NCBI RefSeq assembly: GCF_005405925.1
Contig: NZ_BJHV01000001.1
Coordinates: 6,448,001 to 6,512,000, forward strand
Length of the DNA: 64,000 nucleotides
Direction of reading: 5' to 3'
Source: Streptomyces antimycoticus
GTDB lineage: Bacteria > Actinomycetota > Actinomycetes > Streptomycetales > Streptomycetaceae
How positions within the stretch are numbered: the stretch's first letter is position 1; every line of letters begins with the position of its first letter. Below are positions 44,681 through 53,475 of the stretch, piece by piece. Under the pieces are notes generated by a model. It saw only the letters and a list, made by a program, of their open reading frames with translations, did not search any database and was not told the origin of the DNA. Both the position numbers and the translations under genes were made by a program.

Positions 44681-44924
44681 CTGGCAGATCGGCCCCGTTC
44701 CGGGCCGGGGTCTGCGTCGGGTGAACGGTGCGGAACTCGCGCTGCCGCTCCAGATCAGCAGGGGCGGGCGGCATCAAGTGATCGCCGAGTTGGAGCTGAC
44801 CCCCGCGGAGGCGGAGTCGCTGCACGCGGCACTGTGTTACGCGCTCAGTGAGCAGCCCCCGCCCCCCGATGCGCCCGAGTGCCGTCAGGCTATCCGCTAC
44901 CGGGGCGGCCGACAGCGGTACTGA
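44673..44924 (+). CDS. Small hypothetical protein, second of a pair
   Basis: 83 residues from GTG that overlaps the previous stop by 8 bp, with GGAGGGGG upstream. Mixed alpha/beta pattern: WQIGPVPGRGLRRVNGAEL, then a helix LTPAEAESLHAALCYALSE, and a basic end RYRGGRQRY. Tight overlap says it works with its upstream neighbour. Function unknown. Confidence 0.7.
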   Translation: MTDWQIGPVPGRGLRRVNGAELALPLQISRGGRHQVIAELELTPAEAESLHAALCYALSEQPPPPDAPECRQAIRYRGGRQRY

Positions 44925-45023
44925 CCGCGATCGCACATGGGGCCCTCGCCAATGCTGTGACCGCATAGGTTCGCGGGGTTGGCGGTCGTCGGTTGGATGG
45001 GCGGTGACGTCCGTTCCGACCAC

Positions 45024-45446
45024 TCACGTGCCGCCGTCGGCGCTTTGAGGGGCGTCGGTCCGGTTCAGTTCGATCAAATCCCACCGGTTCCCATAGAGGT
45101 CCCGGAAAACGGCAACCGTGCCATACGGCTCACGCCGGGGCTGTTCTTCGAACACGACCCCAGCCGCCCGCATGCGCTCGTAATCGCGGTCGAACGCCTC
45201 CGTGTTCAAAAACCAGCCGACCCGGCCACCAGTCTGGTCCCCGACACGGGCCTCCTGCTCACCGGTCATGGCCCTGGCAAGGAGTACAGCCGTCTCCCGG
45301 GCTCCCGGCGGAGCGACCACGACCCACCGCTTCTCGGCGTCGATGCGAGTGTCTTCCAGAAGCTGGAAGCCGATGACGTCCCGATAGAAGGCGATGGCCT
45401 CGTCATAGTCACGCACGACAACAGTCACCAGTCCGAGATGAGGCAC
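45024..45446 (-). CDS. VOC-family (glyoxalase/dioxygenase-fold) protein
   Basis: 140 residues, GTG start. Two beta-alpha-beta-beta-beta modules: GLVTVVVRDYDEAIAFYRDVIGFQ with DTRIDAEKRWVVVAPPG, and TEAFDRDYERMRAAGVVF with GTVAVFRDLYGNRWDLIEL, the last Glu being the usual metal ligand. Members act as glyoxalases, dioxygenases or drug-binding resistance proteins; which one is unclear. The ribosome site is weak. It stands alone. Confidence 0.85.
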   Translation of the reverse strand: MPHLGLVTVVVRDYDEAIAFYRDVIGFQLLEDTRIDAEKRWVVVAPPGARETAVLLARAMTGEQEARVGDQTGGRVGWFLNTEAFDRDYERMRAAGVVFEEQPRREPYGTVAVFRDLYGNRWDLIELNRTDAPQSADGGT

Positions 45447-45676
45447 CTCACGATCATTTCCATAAGGCAGTCAGAGACACCATCCGACCGGGAGGAACCG
45501 CACCCTTGCTGGGCGATGCGGCGGGGCGCGGCATCGTCTCAGCCGGGTGCGGAGCCCCCGCATCGTGGCCCGGCGGATCCGGTGAGGGCGAATACATGTG
45601 CGGTGGAGTCGCGCGTGCCGGTGACTGGTGTACGGAACTGAAATGATTGTGCGCATGGCCACCTAGAGTCGCGGTC

Positions 45677-46924
45677 ATGAAGCTGGTGATGCAGGTGAAG
45701 CTCCTGCCAACGCCTGAGCAGGCGTCGGCCCTGGAGGCGACCCTGACCGCCTGCAACGAGGCTGCCACCTGGGTCAGTTCAATCGCATACGAACACGGCG
45801 TCATGCGGAACTTCGGCTTGCGCAAGCTCGCCTATCCGCAGATCCGCGCCCGGTGGGGGCTCGGCGCGCAGGCCGCCCAGCATGTCATCAAGAAGACAAG
45901 CGATGCATACGCCACCTTGAAGGCGAACCTGAGGGCCGGGAACCTCGGCAAGCCGGGCTCGAAACGCTACCGCAAGGCCACCGGGAAGCCGATCACGTTC
46001 CGTCCTGAGGGCGCCCAGCCGTATGACGACCGGATGCTGTCCTGGCAGATCGCCGAGCGGCGGGTCTCGATCTGGACACTGGCTGGCCGCATCAAGGACG
46101 TGAGGTTCACCGCTTCCGTGGAGCAGCTCGCCACCCTGGCCTTGCACCGCCGGGGCGAGTCGGACCTGGTGTGCCGGGACGGTATGTGGTTCCTGATGGC
46201 GATCTGCGAGGTTCCCGAACAGGCACTGAACACCGAGCCGGCGGACTTCCTGGGTATCGACCTGGGCATCGTCAACATCGCTACTACCTCGGACGGCGAG
46301 ATCCTGGCGGGGCGCCGCCTCAACCGAATCCGGGCGCGCGAGCGGACGCTGCGCACCAAGCTGCAGAGGAAGAACACGCCATCGACAAGGCGTCGGTTGA
46401 AGAAGCGGCGCCGCAAAGAGGTGCGGCGAGCGAGGGACATCAACCACAAGATCGCGAAGCATGTGGTGGCCGAGGCAGAACGCACCGGTCGCGGGATCGC
46501 CCTGGAAGACCTCAGGGGTATCCGTGAGCGGGTACGGCTTGGCAAGCCCCAACGGGCCACCGTGCACTCCTGGGCCTTCGCCCAGTTGGGCGGCTTCATC
46601 GCATACAAGGCCCGCAAGGCTGGGGTGCCGGTGGTGCACGTCGATCCGGCGTACACCTCCCGCACCTGTGCCGAATGCGGCCACATCGACAAGGCGAACC
46701 GGGTGAACCAAGCCTGGTTCGCGTGCCGGTCCTGCGGATTCGTTGATCACGCAGACCGGAACGGCTCCCGCAACATCCGTGCTCGCGCATGGGAGTTGTG
46801 GCGACGCAGGGCCCAGTCAACGGCCCCTGCCTCGCCCCGGGACCCCGGGGCGAGGCTGGACGCAAGCGCAGTGCCACCGCCAGTGACGCCCGCTGTGCAA
46901 GCCCTTCGCTCTAGCGAACGGTAG
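45677..46924 (+). CDS. tnpB: TnpB-type RNA-guided nuclease (IS200/IS605 OrfB)
   Basis: 415 residues. RuvC-like triad: Asp in [13 protein letters not shown] (about 197), Glu in [13 protein letters not shown] (about 277), Asp in [15 protein letters not shown] (about 362). Zinc ribbon CAECGH-x14-CRSCGF between the last two. N-terminal OrfB HTH-like region [15 protein letters not shown]. TnpB proteins cleave DNA guided by an RNA made from the element's right end. No TnpA gene is present, so transposition would need help in trans. The stop lies within 14 bp of the convergent carboxypeptidase stop, inside the right-end hairpin. The C-terminal tail beyond residue 380 is low-complexity and may be mostly RNA-coding sequence. 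Confidence 0.9.
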   Translation: MKLVMQVKLLPTPEQASALEATLTACNEAATWVSSIAYEHGVMRNFGLRKLAYPQIRARWGLGAQAAQHVIKKTSDAYATLKANLRAGNLGKPGSKRYRKATGKPITFRPEGAQPYDDRMLSWQIAERRVSIWTLAGRIKDVRFTASVEQLATLALHRRGESDLVCRDGMWFLMAICEVPEQALNTEPADFLGIDLGIVNIATTSDGEILAGRRLNRIRARERTLRTKLQRKNTPSTRRRLKKRRRKEVRRARDINHKIAKHVVAEAERTGRGIALEDLRGIRERVRLGKPQRATVHSWAFAQLGGFIAYKARKAGVPVVHVDPAYTSRTCAECGHIDKANRVNQAWFACRSCGFVDHADRNGSRNIRARAWELWRRRAQSTAPASPRDPGARLDASAVPPPVTPAVQALRSSER

Positions 46925-46925
46925 T
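46829..46925 (+). ncRNA. Candidate right-end (omega/re) RNA region of the TnpB element
   Basis: The 3' part of tnpB contains a 13-bp perfect stem (46829-46841 with 46844-46856) and a second small hairpin TTCGCT-CT-AGCGAA at 46905-46918 close to the presumed right end. In known TnpB elements the guide RNA scaffold overlaps the 3' end of tnpB and runs into the flank, so the guide would be copied from the sequence after about 46920. This is inference; ends are approximate. Confidence 0.4.
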
Positions 46926-48278
46926 TGACGCGCAGTACTGCGATTCCTTCCCGATCGAGCGGTACATGCAGTCCGCGTTCTCCACGAGTTGGAGCACCGC
47001 GTCGCGGTTGCGGCTGGTTTCGCGGTCGATGACCTCGTCGGGCGGGTAGAAGCCGCCGTCGCCGGAGTCGGTCGGGTACATCTCGAAGGTGTAGGCGAAG
47101 ACCTTCTGGGTGCCCCACAGATAGTCGTCGATCGCGCCGTCGGTGATGTAGAGCTCGCTGGACTGCTCGGGGGTGTAGCCGTTGCTCGCGGCCATCTTCT
47201 TGCCGACCGCCGCGAAGGCGTCGTAGTCGTCCCGCGTCATGCCGGTGGTGGTTTCGTCGTGCGTCCAGCCGAAGGGCCACAGCACCAGTTCGCTGTAGGT
47301 GTGGAAGTCGATGGCGGCCTTGAGCTGCTGCTTGCCGCCGACGACGCGGCCGCGGGCGAAGTCGGCGACCACCTTCACCTCGGGGGCGGAGCCGGCGCTG
47401 GGGCCGCGGTAGGTCTCCGAGCCGGGGGAGCCGGAGGAGCCGCCGCAGCAGCCCCATTTGAAGTCCCAGTTGCGGTTGAGGTCGGTGCCGACGGACGAGG
47501 AGCCGGAGTTGGGCTGGCGGTTCTTGCGCCAGCTTCGGTAGGAGCCGGTGGCGATGTCGTACTCGCCGCCGTCCGGGTTCACATCCGGGATGATCCAGAT
47601 CTCCCGGCCGTTGACCGCATTGGTGATCCGGGAGTCGCTGCCGTACCCCTCGGTGAACTGCCGCACCAGATAGAGCGCCATCTCCACGGTGAGGTGCTCA
47701 CGCGCGTGCTGATGGGCGGTGAAGAGAACCTCGGGCTCGCTCTCGTCCGAGGCCACGTTGTCGCTGATCTTGAGAGCGACGATGTCCCGGCCCTCGTACG
47801 ACTTTCCGATGACGCGCTTGCTGAGGATCGACGGATACTTCGCCACCGCCGCGTTGATCTCGGCGTTGGTCTCGGCGTAGTTGTGGTACTTCGCATCGCC
47901 CGAGGGGAAGTCGAACGGCTTCGCGGCCCTGCCCTGGCTGCGGTCGGGCGGGCCCTGGAGTGCGGTGAGCCGGTAGCCGAGTGCGCGCAGCCGTTTGGCC
48001 TGCGCCGCGTCGGCGGTGACGACCAGGGAGCGGGCGTCGACCTCGTCGATGGAGACGCCGGTGGCGGCGACGGCGGAGCGGTCGGCCCGGGTGGCGGGGC
48101 CGGAGACCTCGTACTGCCGCACGCTCTCGTCGGCGCTTTGGGCAGTGGGTGATGCGGTGCGGTCGGTGCCGGGCCGTGGGGCGGGATCGTCGGCCTGAGC
48201 TGCCATGGGGGCGGCGAGTGCGAGGGTGAGCAAGGCGGTGAGGGCGGTGGCCCGTCTACCGCGGATGCGACGTCGCAT
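46911..48278 (-). CDS. Secreted M14-family zinc carboxypeptidase
   Basis: 455 residues, ATG with AGGAG seven bases upstream. Arg-rich Sec/Tat-compatible signal peptide to about AQA-DD, a propeptide to about residue 120, then the M14 domain. Zinc ligands are His and Glu in [14 protein letters not shown] (HxxE) and the later His in [11 protein letters not shown]; the catalytic Glu is in YTFEMYPT. Substrate-binding Asn-Arg are in TDLNRNWDF, where a CC pair and Gly/Ser loop follow. Removes C-terminal residues from extracellular peptides. The last codons (STTVR) overlap the end of the TnpB element, so the native C terminus may have been altered. Confidence 0.92.
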   Translation of the reverse strand: MRRRIRGRRATALTALLTLALAAPMAAQADDPAPRPGTDRTASPTAQSADESVRQYEVSGPATRADRSAVAATGVSIDEVDARSLVVTADAAQAKRLRALGYRLTALQGPPDRSQGRAAKPFDFPSGDAKYHNYAETNAEINAAVAKYPSILSKRVIGKSYEGRDIVALKISDNVASDESEPEVLFTAHQHAREHLTVEMALYLVRQFTEGYGSDSRITNAVNGREIWIIPDVNPDGGEYDIATGSYRSWRKNRQPNSGSSSVGTDLNRNWDFKWGCCGGSSGSPGSETYRGPSAGSAPEVKVVADFARGRVVGGKQQLKAAIDFHTYSELVLWPFGWTHDETTTGMTRDDYDAFAAVGKKMAASNGYTPEQSSELYITDGAIDDYLWGTQKVFAYTFEMYPTDSGDGGFYPPDEVIDRETSRNRDAVLQLVENADCMYRSIGKESQYCASTTVR

Positions 48279-48404
48279 GACATCTCCTGGGGGGTGAGGG
48301 GCGAGCGACTGCTGCGCCAGTGTTCGGCCATGCGCATGACATGCGCAAGGGTGGGAAATGGTCGAAGCCGAAGGAATCTCTCATCGAGGGAAGGAACCCC
48401 CCGC

Positions 48405-49247
48405 ATGAACAGATCTCTCGTCGGTGCGTTCTCGGCCCTGTTGCTGGGCGGCGCGACCCTCGTCGGCGCGGGCGCGGCGCCCGCGGCGGCCGCATCCCCC
48501 GCCAAGGCCCCGAAGGCCGTCACCTTCGCGGGCACGGTGGCGCTCAGCAACTGCTCCGGCTCCGTCGTCCGGACGCCGGGCTCGGCCGACACCGACCCCG
48601 CGCTCGTGCTCTCCAACGGCCACTGCCTGGAGAGCGGCTTCCCCGGCGCGGGAGAGGTGATCGTCGACCAGCCGTCGACCCGGAGCTTCACCCTGCTGAC
48701 CGCTTCGGGTGGCAGCGCCGGCACCGTACGCGCGAGCAAGGTCGCGTACGCGACGATGACCGACACCGACATCTCGCTGTACCAGCTGACGTCCACATAC
48801 GCCCAGATCCAGTCGGCGTACGGCATCAAGGCGCTGCAGCTGTCGGACAGCCACCCGACCCAGGGCTCCGCCATCAATGTGGTCTCCGGCTACTGGAAGA
48901 AGATCTACTCCTGCAATATCGACGGATTTGCATACCGGCTTAAGGAGGGGGACTGGACCTGGAAGGACTCGGTCCGCTACACCTCCGCCTGTAACACGAT
49001 CGGCGGAACCTCGGGCTCTCCCGTCGTCGACCCGGCGTCCGGCAAGGTCGTGGCCGTGAATAACACGGGCAACGAGGACGGCGGCCGCTGCACCCTGAAC
49101 AACCCGTGCGAGGTGGACGAGAACGGCACGGTGACGGTGCGCCAGGGCATCAACTACGCCCAGCAGACCTACGGCATCACCAAGTGCGTGACCACCGGTA
49201 ACAAGATCGACTTGACCCTGGCGGGGTGTGCGCTGCCCAAGCCGTAG
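48405..49247 (+). CDS. Secreted trypsin-like serine protease (S1 family)
   Basis: 280 residues with signal peptide RSLVGAFSALLLGGATLVGAG ending near AAAA-SPA. Catalytic triad: His in LSNGHCLE (about residue 69), Asp in TMTDTDISLYQL (about 130), Ser in GGTSGSPVVD (about 212). Cys pairs (SNCSG/GHC, SACNT and others) suggest disulfides. It is divergent from the carboxypeptidase gene, with 126 bp between starts. Together they would break down extracellular protein. GGAAGGA ribosome site. Confidence 0.9.
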   Translation: MNRSLVGAFSALLLGGATLVGAGAAPAAAASPAKAPKAVTFAGTVALSNCSGSVVRTPGSADTDPALVLSNGHCLESGFPGAGEVIVDQPSTRSFTLLTASGGSAGTVRASKVAYATMTDTDISLYQLTSTYAQIQSAYGIKALQLSDSHPTQGSAINVVSGYWKKIYSCNIDGFAYRLKEGDWTWKDSVRYTSACNTIGGTSGSPVVDPASGKVVAVNNTGNEDGGRCTLNNPCEVDENGTVTVRQGINYAQQTYGITKCVTTGNKIDLTLAGCALPKP

Positions 49248-49258
49248 CGAACACCGGT

Positions 49259-49303
49259 ACGCCGGTGCGCCCCGCGTTGTGTGAGCGGGGCGCACCGGCG
49301 TAC
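49259..49303. terminator. Perfect 18-bp stem bidirectional terminator
   Basis: Arms 49259-49276 and 49286-49303 with a 9-base loop, located 11 bp after the protease stop and 28 bp after the convergent chitinase stop. It should serve both genes. Confidence 0.88.
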
Positions 49304-49331
49304 GTCGAACTGTCGTTCGTGTTCTGAGGGT

Positions 49332-50342
49332 CTACAGCCCGTGGACGTGCGGGCCGACCGCCTTGGACCACGCGTTGCCCGCGGCCGCGTCCCAGTTGGT
49401 GGACCAGGTCATCGCGCCGCGGATGCCGGGGTAGGTCTTGGACGGCTTGAAGGAGCCGCAGCCGGTGCCCTTGGCGAGGCAGTCGAGGGCGTCGTTGACG
49501 ACGCCCGGCTCGACATAGCCGGAGCCGGCGCCGCTGGTGGAGGCGGGCACGCCGATGCCGACCTGCGACGGGTCGAGGCCGTTCTCCAGCTGGATGCAGG
49601 CGAGGGCGGTGAGGAAGTCGACCGAGCCCTGGGAGTAGACCTTGCCGTCACAGCCCAGCATCGAGCCGCTGTTGTAGTACTGCATGTTGACCACCGTCAG
49701 GAAGTCCTTGATCCCCAGGGCGGTCTTGAAGTACTCGGTGGACGCCGACTGCATGTCGATCGTCTGCGGCGCCATGGTGACCACGACATCGCTCTTCTTG
49801 TCGTGGACGGCCTTGAGGGCCTTGGTCATGTAGGTGGAGTTGACGCCGTTCTCCAGGTCGATGTCGACGCCGTTGAAGCCGTACTTGTCCATCAGGCCGG
49901 TGATGGAGGAGGCGAAGGCGTCGGCCGAGGCGTCGTCGCTGACCGAGATGGTGCCCTTCTCGCCGCCGACGGAGATGATCACGGACTTCCCGGCCGCCTG
50001 CTTGGCCTTGATGTCGTCCTTGAACTGCTGCTCGTCGCTGTAGCCGGTGGCGGGGTCGAGCTTGAAGTCGACCGCTCCGGGGGAGCCGGTGGCGTCCGCG
50101 AAGGCGACCGCGATGATGTCGTAGTCGTCCGGGACGTCCGAGAGCTTCTGGGCTGTCGCGCCGTTGTTGAAGTTCTGCCAGTACCCGGTGACGGCGTGCT
50201 CGGGGACGGCGGCGGCGTGCTGCTTGGCGTCGGAGTGGTCCTCCGACGCGTTGGCCGAGCCGGCGGATATCAGCCCTCCGGCGGCGATGGCGACGACTGC
50301 GGCGGCTCCGAGCAGCCGCTTGGTGAACTGTGCGCGTACCAC
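49332..50342 (-). CDS. Secreted GH18 chitinase, single domain
   Basis: 336 residues, GTG with GGAGG eight bases upstream. Signal peptide to about NASA. GH18 TIM barrel from residue 50 (HAVTGYWQNFNNG); active-site motif FNGVDIDLE at 156-164, with Glu164 the proton donor; the first Asp of the usual DxxDxDxE is Asn here. Also MAPQTIDM and QYYNSGSMLGC. Hydrolyses chitin to oligomers outside the cell. Its catalytic domain is closely similar to that of the next minus-strand gene, so they are recent paralogues. A DasR-type operator lies 80 bp upstream. Confidence 0.94.
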   Translation of the reverse strand: MVRAQFTKRLLGAAAVVAIAAGGLISAGSANASEDHSDAKQHAAAVPEHAVTGYWQNFNNGATAQKLSDVPDDYDIIAVAFADATGSPGAVDFKLDPATGYSDEQQFKDDIKAKQAAGKSVIISVGGEKGTISVSDDASADAFASSITGLMDKYGFNGVDIDLENGVNSTYMTKALKAVHDKKSDVVVTMAPQTIDMQSASTEYFKTALGIKDFLTVVNMQYYNSGSMLGCDGKVYSQGSVDFLTALACIQLENGLDPSQVGIGVPASTSGAGSGYVEPGVVNDALDCLAKGTGCGSFKPSKTYPGIRGAMTWSTNWDAAAGNAWSKAVGPHVHGL

Positions 50343-50422
50343 GACAGCCTCCGTACGTGGGGGAGATGTGGGGGAGGTGGTGCGAGTGCGCGTTCAGGGG
50401 CCCCTGTGGCGTGCGTATAAGG

Positions 50423-50434
50423 TGGTCCAGACCA
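50423..50434. promoter_or_regulatory. DasR-type operator (dre) before single-domain chitinase gene
   Basis: TGGTCCAGACCA, one base off the known core TGGTCTAGACCA bound by the GlcNAc-responsive repressor DasR. On the minus strand a TTGACA -35-like box lies 7 bp upstream of it (50442-50447), so the operator sits in the promoter spacer. Confidence 0.85.
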
Positions 50435-50555
50435 ATGCCGTTGTCAACCCCGCGCGACGTCTTCCCTGCCCATGAGGGTGAAAAATGCGGATGAGGGGGC
50501 CGAGCGCTTGCGCCCCGGCCCCTTGGCCCATCCCCGCGGGATGCGCCGCGTCACG

Positions 50556-52265
50556 CTACGGCAGACCGTGCACCTTGGGGCCCACCGCGTTCGACCACGC
50601 GTTGCCCGCGGTCGCGTCCCAGTTGGTGGACCAGGTCATCGCGCCGCGCAGACCCGGGTAGGTCCGGGCCGGTTTGAAGGAGCCGCAGTTCGTGCCCCGG
50701 GCCAGGCAGTCCAGGGCGTTGTTCACGATCGTCGGGGAGACATAGCCGCTGCCCGCGCCGCGCGTCGAGGCGGGCAGGCCGAGGCCGACCTGGGACGGCG
50801 ACAGACCGCCTTCCAGCTGGATGCAGGCGAGGGCGGTGAGGAAGTCGACCGACCCCTGGGAGTACACCTTGCCGTCGCAGCCCAGCATCGAGCCGCTGTT
50901 GTAGTACTGCATGTTGACCACCGTCAGGATGTCCTTGATGTTCAGCGCCGTCTGGAAGTAGGCGCCCGACGTGGACTGCATGTCGATGGTCTGCGGGGCC
51001 ATGGTGATGACCAGGCCGGACCCGGCCTTCGCCGACAGGGAGCGCAGCGCCTGGGTCATATAGGTGGCGTTGAGGCCGTTCTCCAGGTCGATGTCGACGC
51101 CGTTGAAGCCGTACTCGCGCATCAGGGCGTAGACCGAGTCGGCGAAGTTGTTCGCGGAGGCCGAGTCGTTGATGGACACCGTGCCGTTCTGGCCGCCGAT
51201 GGAGATCACGACGGACTTCCCGGCCGCCTGCTTGGCCTTGATGTCGTCCTTGAACTGCTGCTCGCTGCCGTAGCCGACGGCGGGGTCGAGGGTGAAGTCG
51301 ACGGCCCCGGGAGTGCCGGTGGCGTCCGCGAAGGCGACGGCGATGATGTCGTATTGGTCCTGGACGTCACGCAGCTTCTGCACGGCCGCGCCGTTGTTGA
51401 AGTTCTGCCAGTAACCGGTGACCGCGTGTTTGGGCACGGTGCCGTCGCCCCCGTCGCCTCCGGCCGTCGTCGTGCCCGTGACGGCGGACGACCTGGGGGA
51501 CTCGCCCGCCGCGTTGGTGGCGGTGACCTGGAACTGGTACGAGGTGGAGGCCGCCAGACCCGTCACGGTCGCCGAAGCGCCGCTCACCGACTGCACCTTG
51601 GAGCCGTCGCGGTAGACGTTGTAGCCGGTCGCGCCGGTGACCGGGGACCAGGACAGATCGATGGAGGACGAGGTGGCGCCGCCGGTCCGCAGTCCGCTCG
51701 GCGCGCCCGGCACCGGGTCGCCGGGGTCGCCGCCGGGGCCGGCCAGACTGATGTCGTCGGCGTAGTAGGCGGGCTGGCCGTACCAGCCGTGGGTGTAGAC
51801 GGTCACCGAGGTGGTGCCCGCGCCGGTGGTGAAGCTGGTGCTGAGCTGCTGCCAGCCGGGCGCCGACGGCGTCCAGGCCGAGACGTCGGTGGTGCCGGTG
51901 CCGCTGGCGCCGAGGTAGACATAGCTGCCCTGGACCCAGGCGCTCAGCGTGTAGGAGGAGTTGGGCTTGACGGCCACGGTCTGGGCGCAGCGGGCGTGGT
52001 CCGTGCCCGCCGGGGTGGCCTTGAGCGCGGCCGAGCCGCTGTGGACGGGGCTCGCGACCGTGCTGCCGCTCCCGGCGGAACAGGTCCAGCCGCTGAGGCC
52101 GGACTCGAAGCCGGGGTTCTGGGCGAGGTTGGCGGCGGCGCCCGCGGCGGTGCCGCCGAGGGCGACCAGGCCGGTGGCGCCCAGGGCGATGGTGGCGAAT
52201 GCGCTGGTCAGCCGGGCGAAGGTGCGTCTGAGTCGGGTGGGGCGGGGGTGTGCGACACGGTCCAT
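50556..52265 (-). CDS. Secreted GH18 chitinase with N-terminal carbohydrate-binding and Fn3 domains
   Basis: 569 residues, ATG with GGAGG eight bases upstream. Order: signal peptide to about GAAA (residue 45); a carbohydrate-binding-like beta-sandwich (NLAQNPGFESGLSGWTC to about residue 175); a Gly/Asp/Pro linker; fibronectin type III domain (PSGLRTGGATSSSIDLSW .. TATNAAGES); linker; GH18 barrel from about 285 with FNGVDIDLE and QYYNSGSMLGC. Same Asn-for-Asp change as its neighbour. Secreted, binds and degrades insoluble chitin. Tandem paralogue of the preceding chitinase; own DasR-type operator, so each gene has its own promoter. Confidence 0.94.
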   Translation of the reverse strand: MDRVAHPRPTRLRRTFARLTSAFATIALGATGLVALGGTAAGAAANLAQNPGFESGLSGWTCSAGSGSTVASPVHSGSAALKATPAGTDHARCAQTVAVKPNSSYTLSAWVQGSYVYLGASGTGTTDVSAWTPSAPGWQQLSTSFTTGAGTTSVTVYTHGWYGQPAYYADDISLAGPGGDPGDPVPGAPSGLRTGGATSSSIDLSWSPVTGATGYNVYRDGSKVQSVSGASATVTGLAASTSYQFQVTATNAAGESPRSSAVTGTTTAGGDGGDGTVPKHAVTGYWQNFNNGAAVQKLRDVQDQYDIIAVAFADATGTPGAVDFTLDPAVGYGSEQQFKDDIKAKQAAGKSVVISIGGQNGTVSINDSASANNFADSVYALMREYGFNGVDIDLENGLNATYMTQALRSLSAKAGSGLVITMAPQTIDMQSTSGAYFQTALNIKDILTVVNMQYYNSGSMLGCDGKVYSQGSVDFLTALACIQLEGGLSPSQVGLGLPASTRGAGSGYVSPTIVNNALDCLARGTNCGSFKPARTYPGLRGAMTWSTNWDATAGNAWSNAVGPKVHGLP

Positions 52266-52346
52266 GACTGCCTCCGTGGGGGAATCCGTTGGGAAGCGGG
52301 TGTGAAGGAGGAGATTGCGGACGGTGGCCACCGTATGAACGTAAAG

Positions 52347-52358
52347 TGGTCCAGACCA
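52347..52358. promoter_or_regulatory. DasR-type operator (dre) before multidomain chitinase gene
   Basis: TGGTCCAGACCA again, within AGTGGTCCAGACCAAT. A TTGACA-like -35 box on the minus strand lies at 52366-52371, 7 bp away, the same spacing as in the paralogue. About 82 bp before the start codon. Confidence 0.85.
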
Positions 52359-52546
52359 ATAACCTTGTCAAGGGGATGCGCGGACTCCGCATCGGACCCG
52401 GGTGGCGTAACCCAGAGGAACTGTTCTCTCACGCCGTTTTCGTGGATAAAGTGACGACGCACCAGGACAGGGGCAGTAATGAGACAGGGGCAGTAGAGAC
52501 CTGTGGCCGCCGCCGCTCGGCGCCGATGTGAGACGGGGTAGCCGAC

Positions 52547-53449
52547 GTGCCCACCGCGATAGCAGTCACCGGCCGTGAGCTGGTGCTTCCGCCGCCCGAC
52601 GGGCAGACCCCGTCGGCCGTCGTGCTCCGCCCGCCGGACGCACAGTCACTCGACGACGCCCTCGCCGAGGTCGGGAACCTCCTCGACCAGCAGGGCTATC
52701 TCGTCGTGCTCTATCCCGCCGCGACCCCCGCGGCCGTGGTCCGCCGGCTCCATATCGTGCGCTCCGTCCTGGAGAGCGACCGGATGGCGCTGCTGTCGCT
52801 CGAACTGCCGCCGCTGGCCGTCGCCGTACTGGCCCGTCAGCTGCGCCAGCTGTCCATGTCCGACTTCAGCCCCGGCGTTCTGGCGTGTGCCGCCCGGCTG
52901 CTCTCCCACTACATCCACGCGGGCGCCCTGCTGGGCAGCGTCGCCCGGCTGGACCGGGTCCCGGTCAGCCTCACCTCGCACGTCAAGTCCTGGGTGCCCG
53001 GCTCCCACTTCGGGGTGCTCGCCCACCCCACCCCGCGGCTGGTCAAGGTCGGCGGCGCGTCCGAGCTGCCCGCCCCCGGGTACGCCACCTCCATGACCGT
53101 CGCCCGGGGCCAGCTCAACAGCCATGGCTACGGGGGCGGCGCGGGCCCCGACGACTGGGTCACCGGCGCCCTCGCCCCGGCCTGGGGCGTACGGGGCGTG
53201 GAGGAGGTGCGGCTGCCCGCCGAGTCGGCGCGCTGGTGGGGCACCCCGAAGCTGATCGAGTTCGCCGCGGCCATCCCCGACCTCTCGGTCCTCTACCAGC
53301 TTGTGGCCTCCGTAAGGAGAGAGGAATGCCACTGGTGCGGTTTTGAACTCATCGGTGACCGCTGTGCCTTCTGCTCCTGCCCGGTGGCGCGCGGCGATGA
53401 GATCCCCGCACTGCTCACGTCCCCACGTCCCGCCCTGACCAGCCGGTAA
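52547..53449 (+). CDS. Conserved hypothetical protein with C-terminal zinc ribbon, head of Tad locus
   Basis: 300 residues from a GTG start. The body has mixed alpha/beta character without a known motif; near the C terminus CHWCGFELIGDRCAFCSCPV carries two CxxC pairs eight residues apart, as in a zinc ribbon. No signal peptide or membrane helix, so probably cytosolic. It lies 26 bp upstream of the CpaB-like gene in the same direction and so may belong to pilus assembly or its control. Function unknown. Confidence 0.75.
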   Translation: MPTAIAVTGRELVLPPPDGQTPSAVVLRPPDAQSLDDALAEVGNLLDQQGYLVVLYPAATPAAVVRRLHIVRSVLESDRMALLSLELPPLAVAVLARQLRQLSMSDFSPGVLACAARLLSHYIHAGALLGSVARLDRVPVSLTSHVKSWVPGSHFGVLAHPTPRLVKVGGASELPAPGYATSMTVARGQLNSHGYGGGAGPDDWVTGALAPAWGVRGVEEVRLPAESARWWGTPKLIEFAAAIPDLSVLYQLVASVRREECHWCGFELIGDRCAFCSCPVARGDEIPALLTSPRPALTSR

Positions 53450-53475
53450 CGTCCCCGAACGAGGTTGTGCGTCCC

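Noticed and set aside
50472..52454. 660-codon plus-strand open frame opposite the multidomain chitinase
   Set aside because: Shadow of the chitinase gene; Gly/Arg/Val-rich with no motif.
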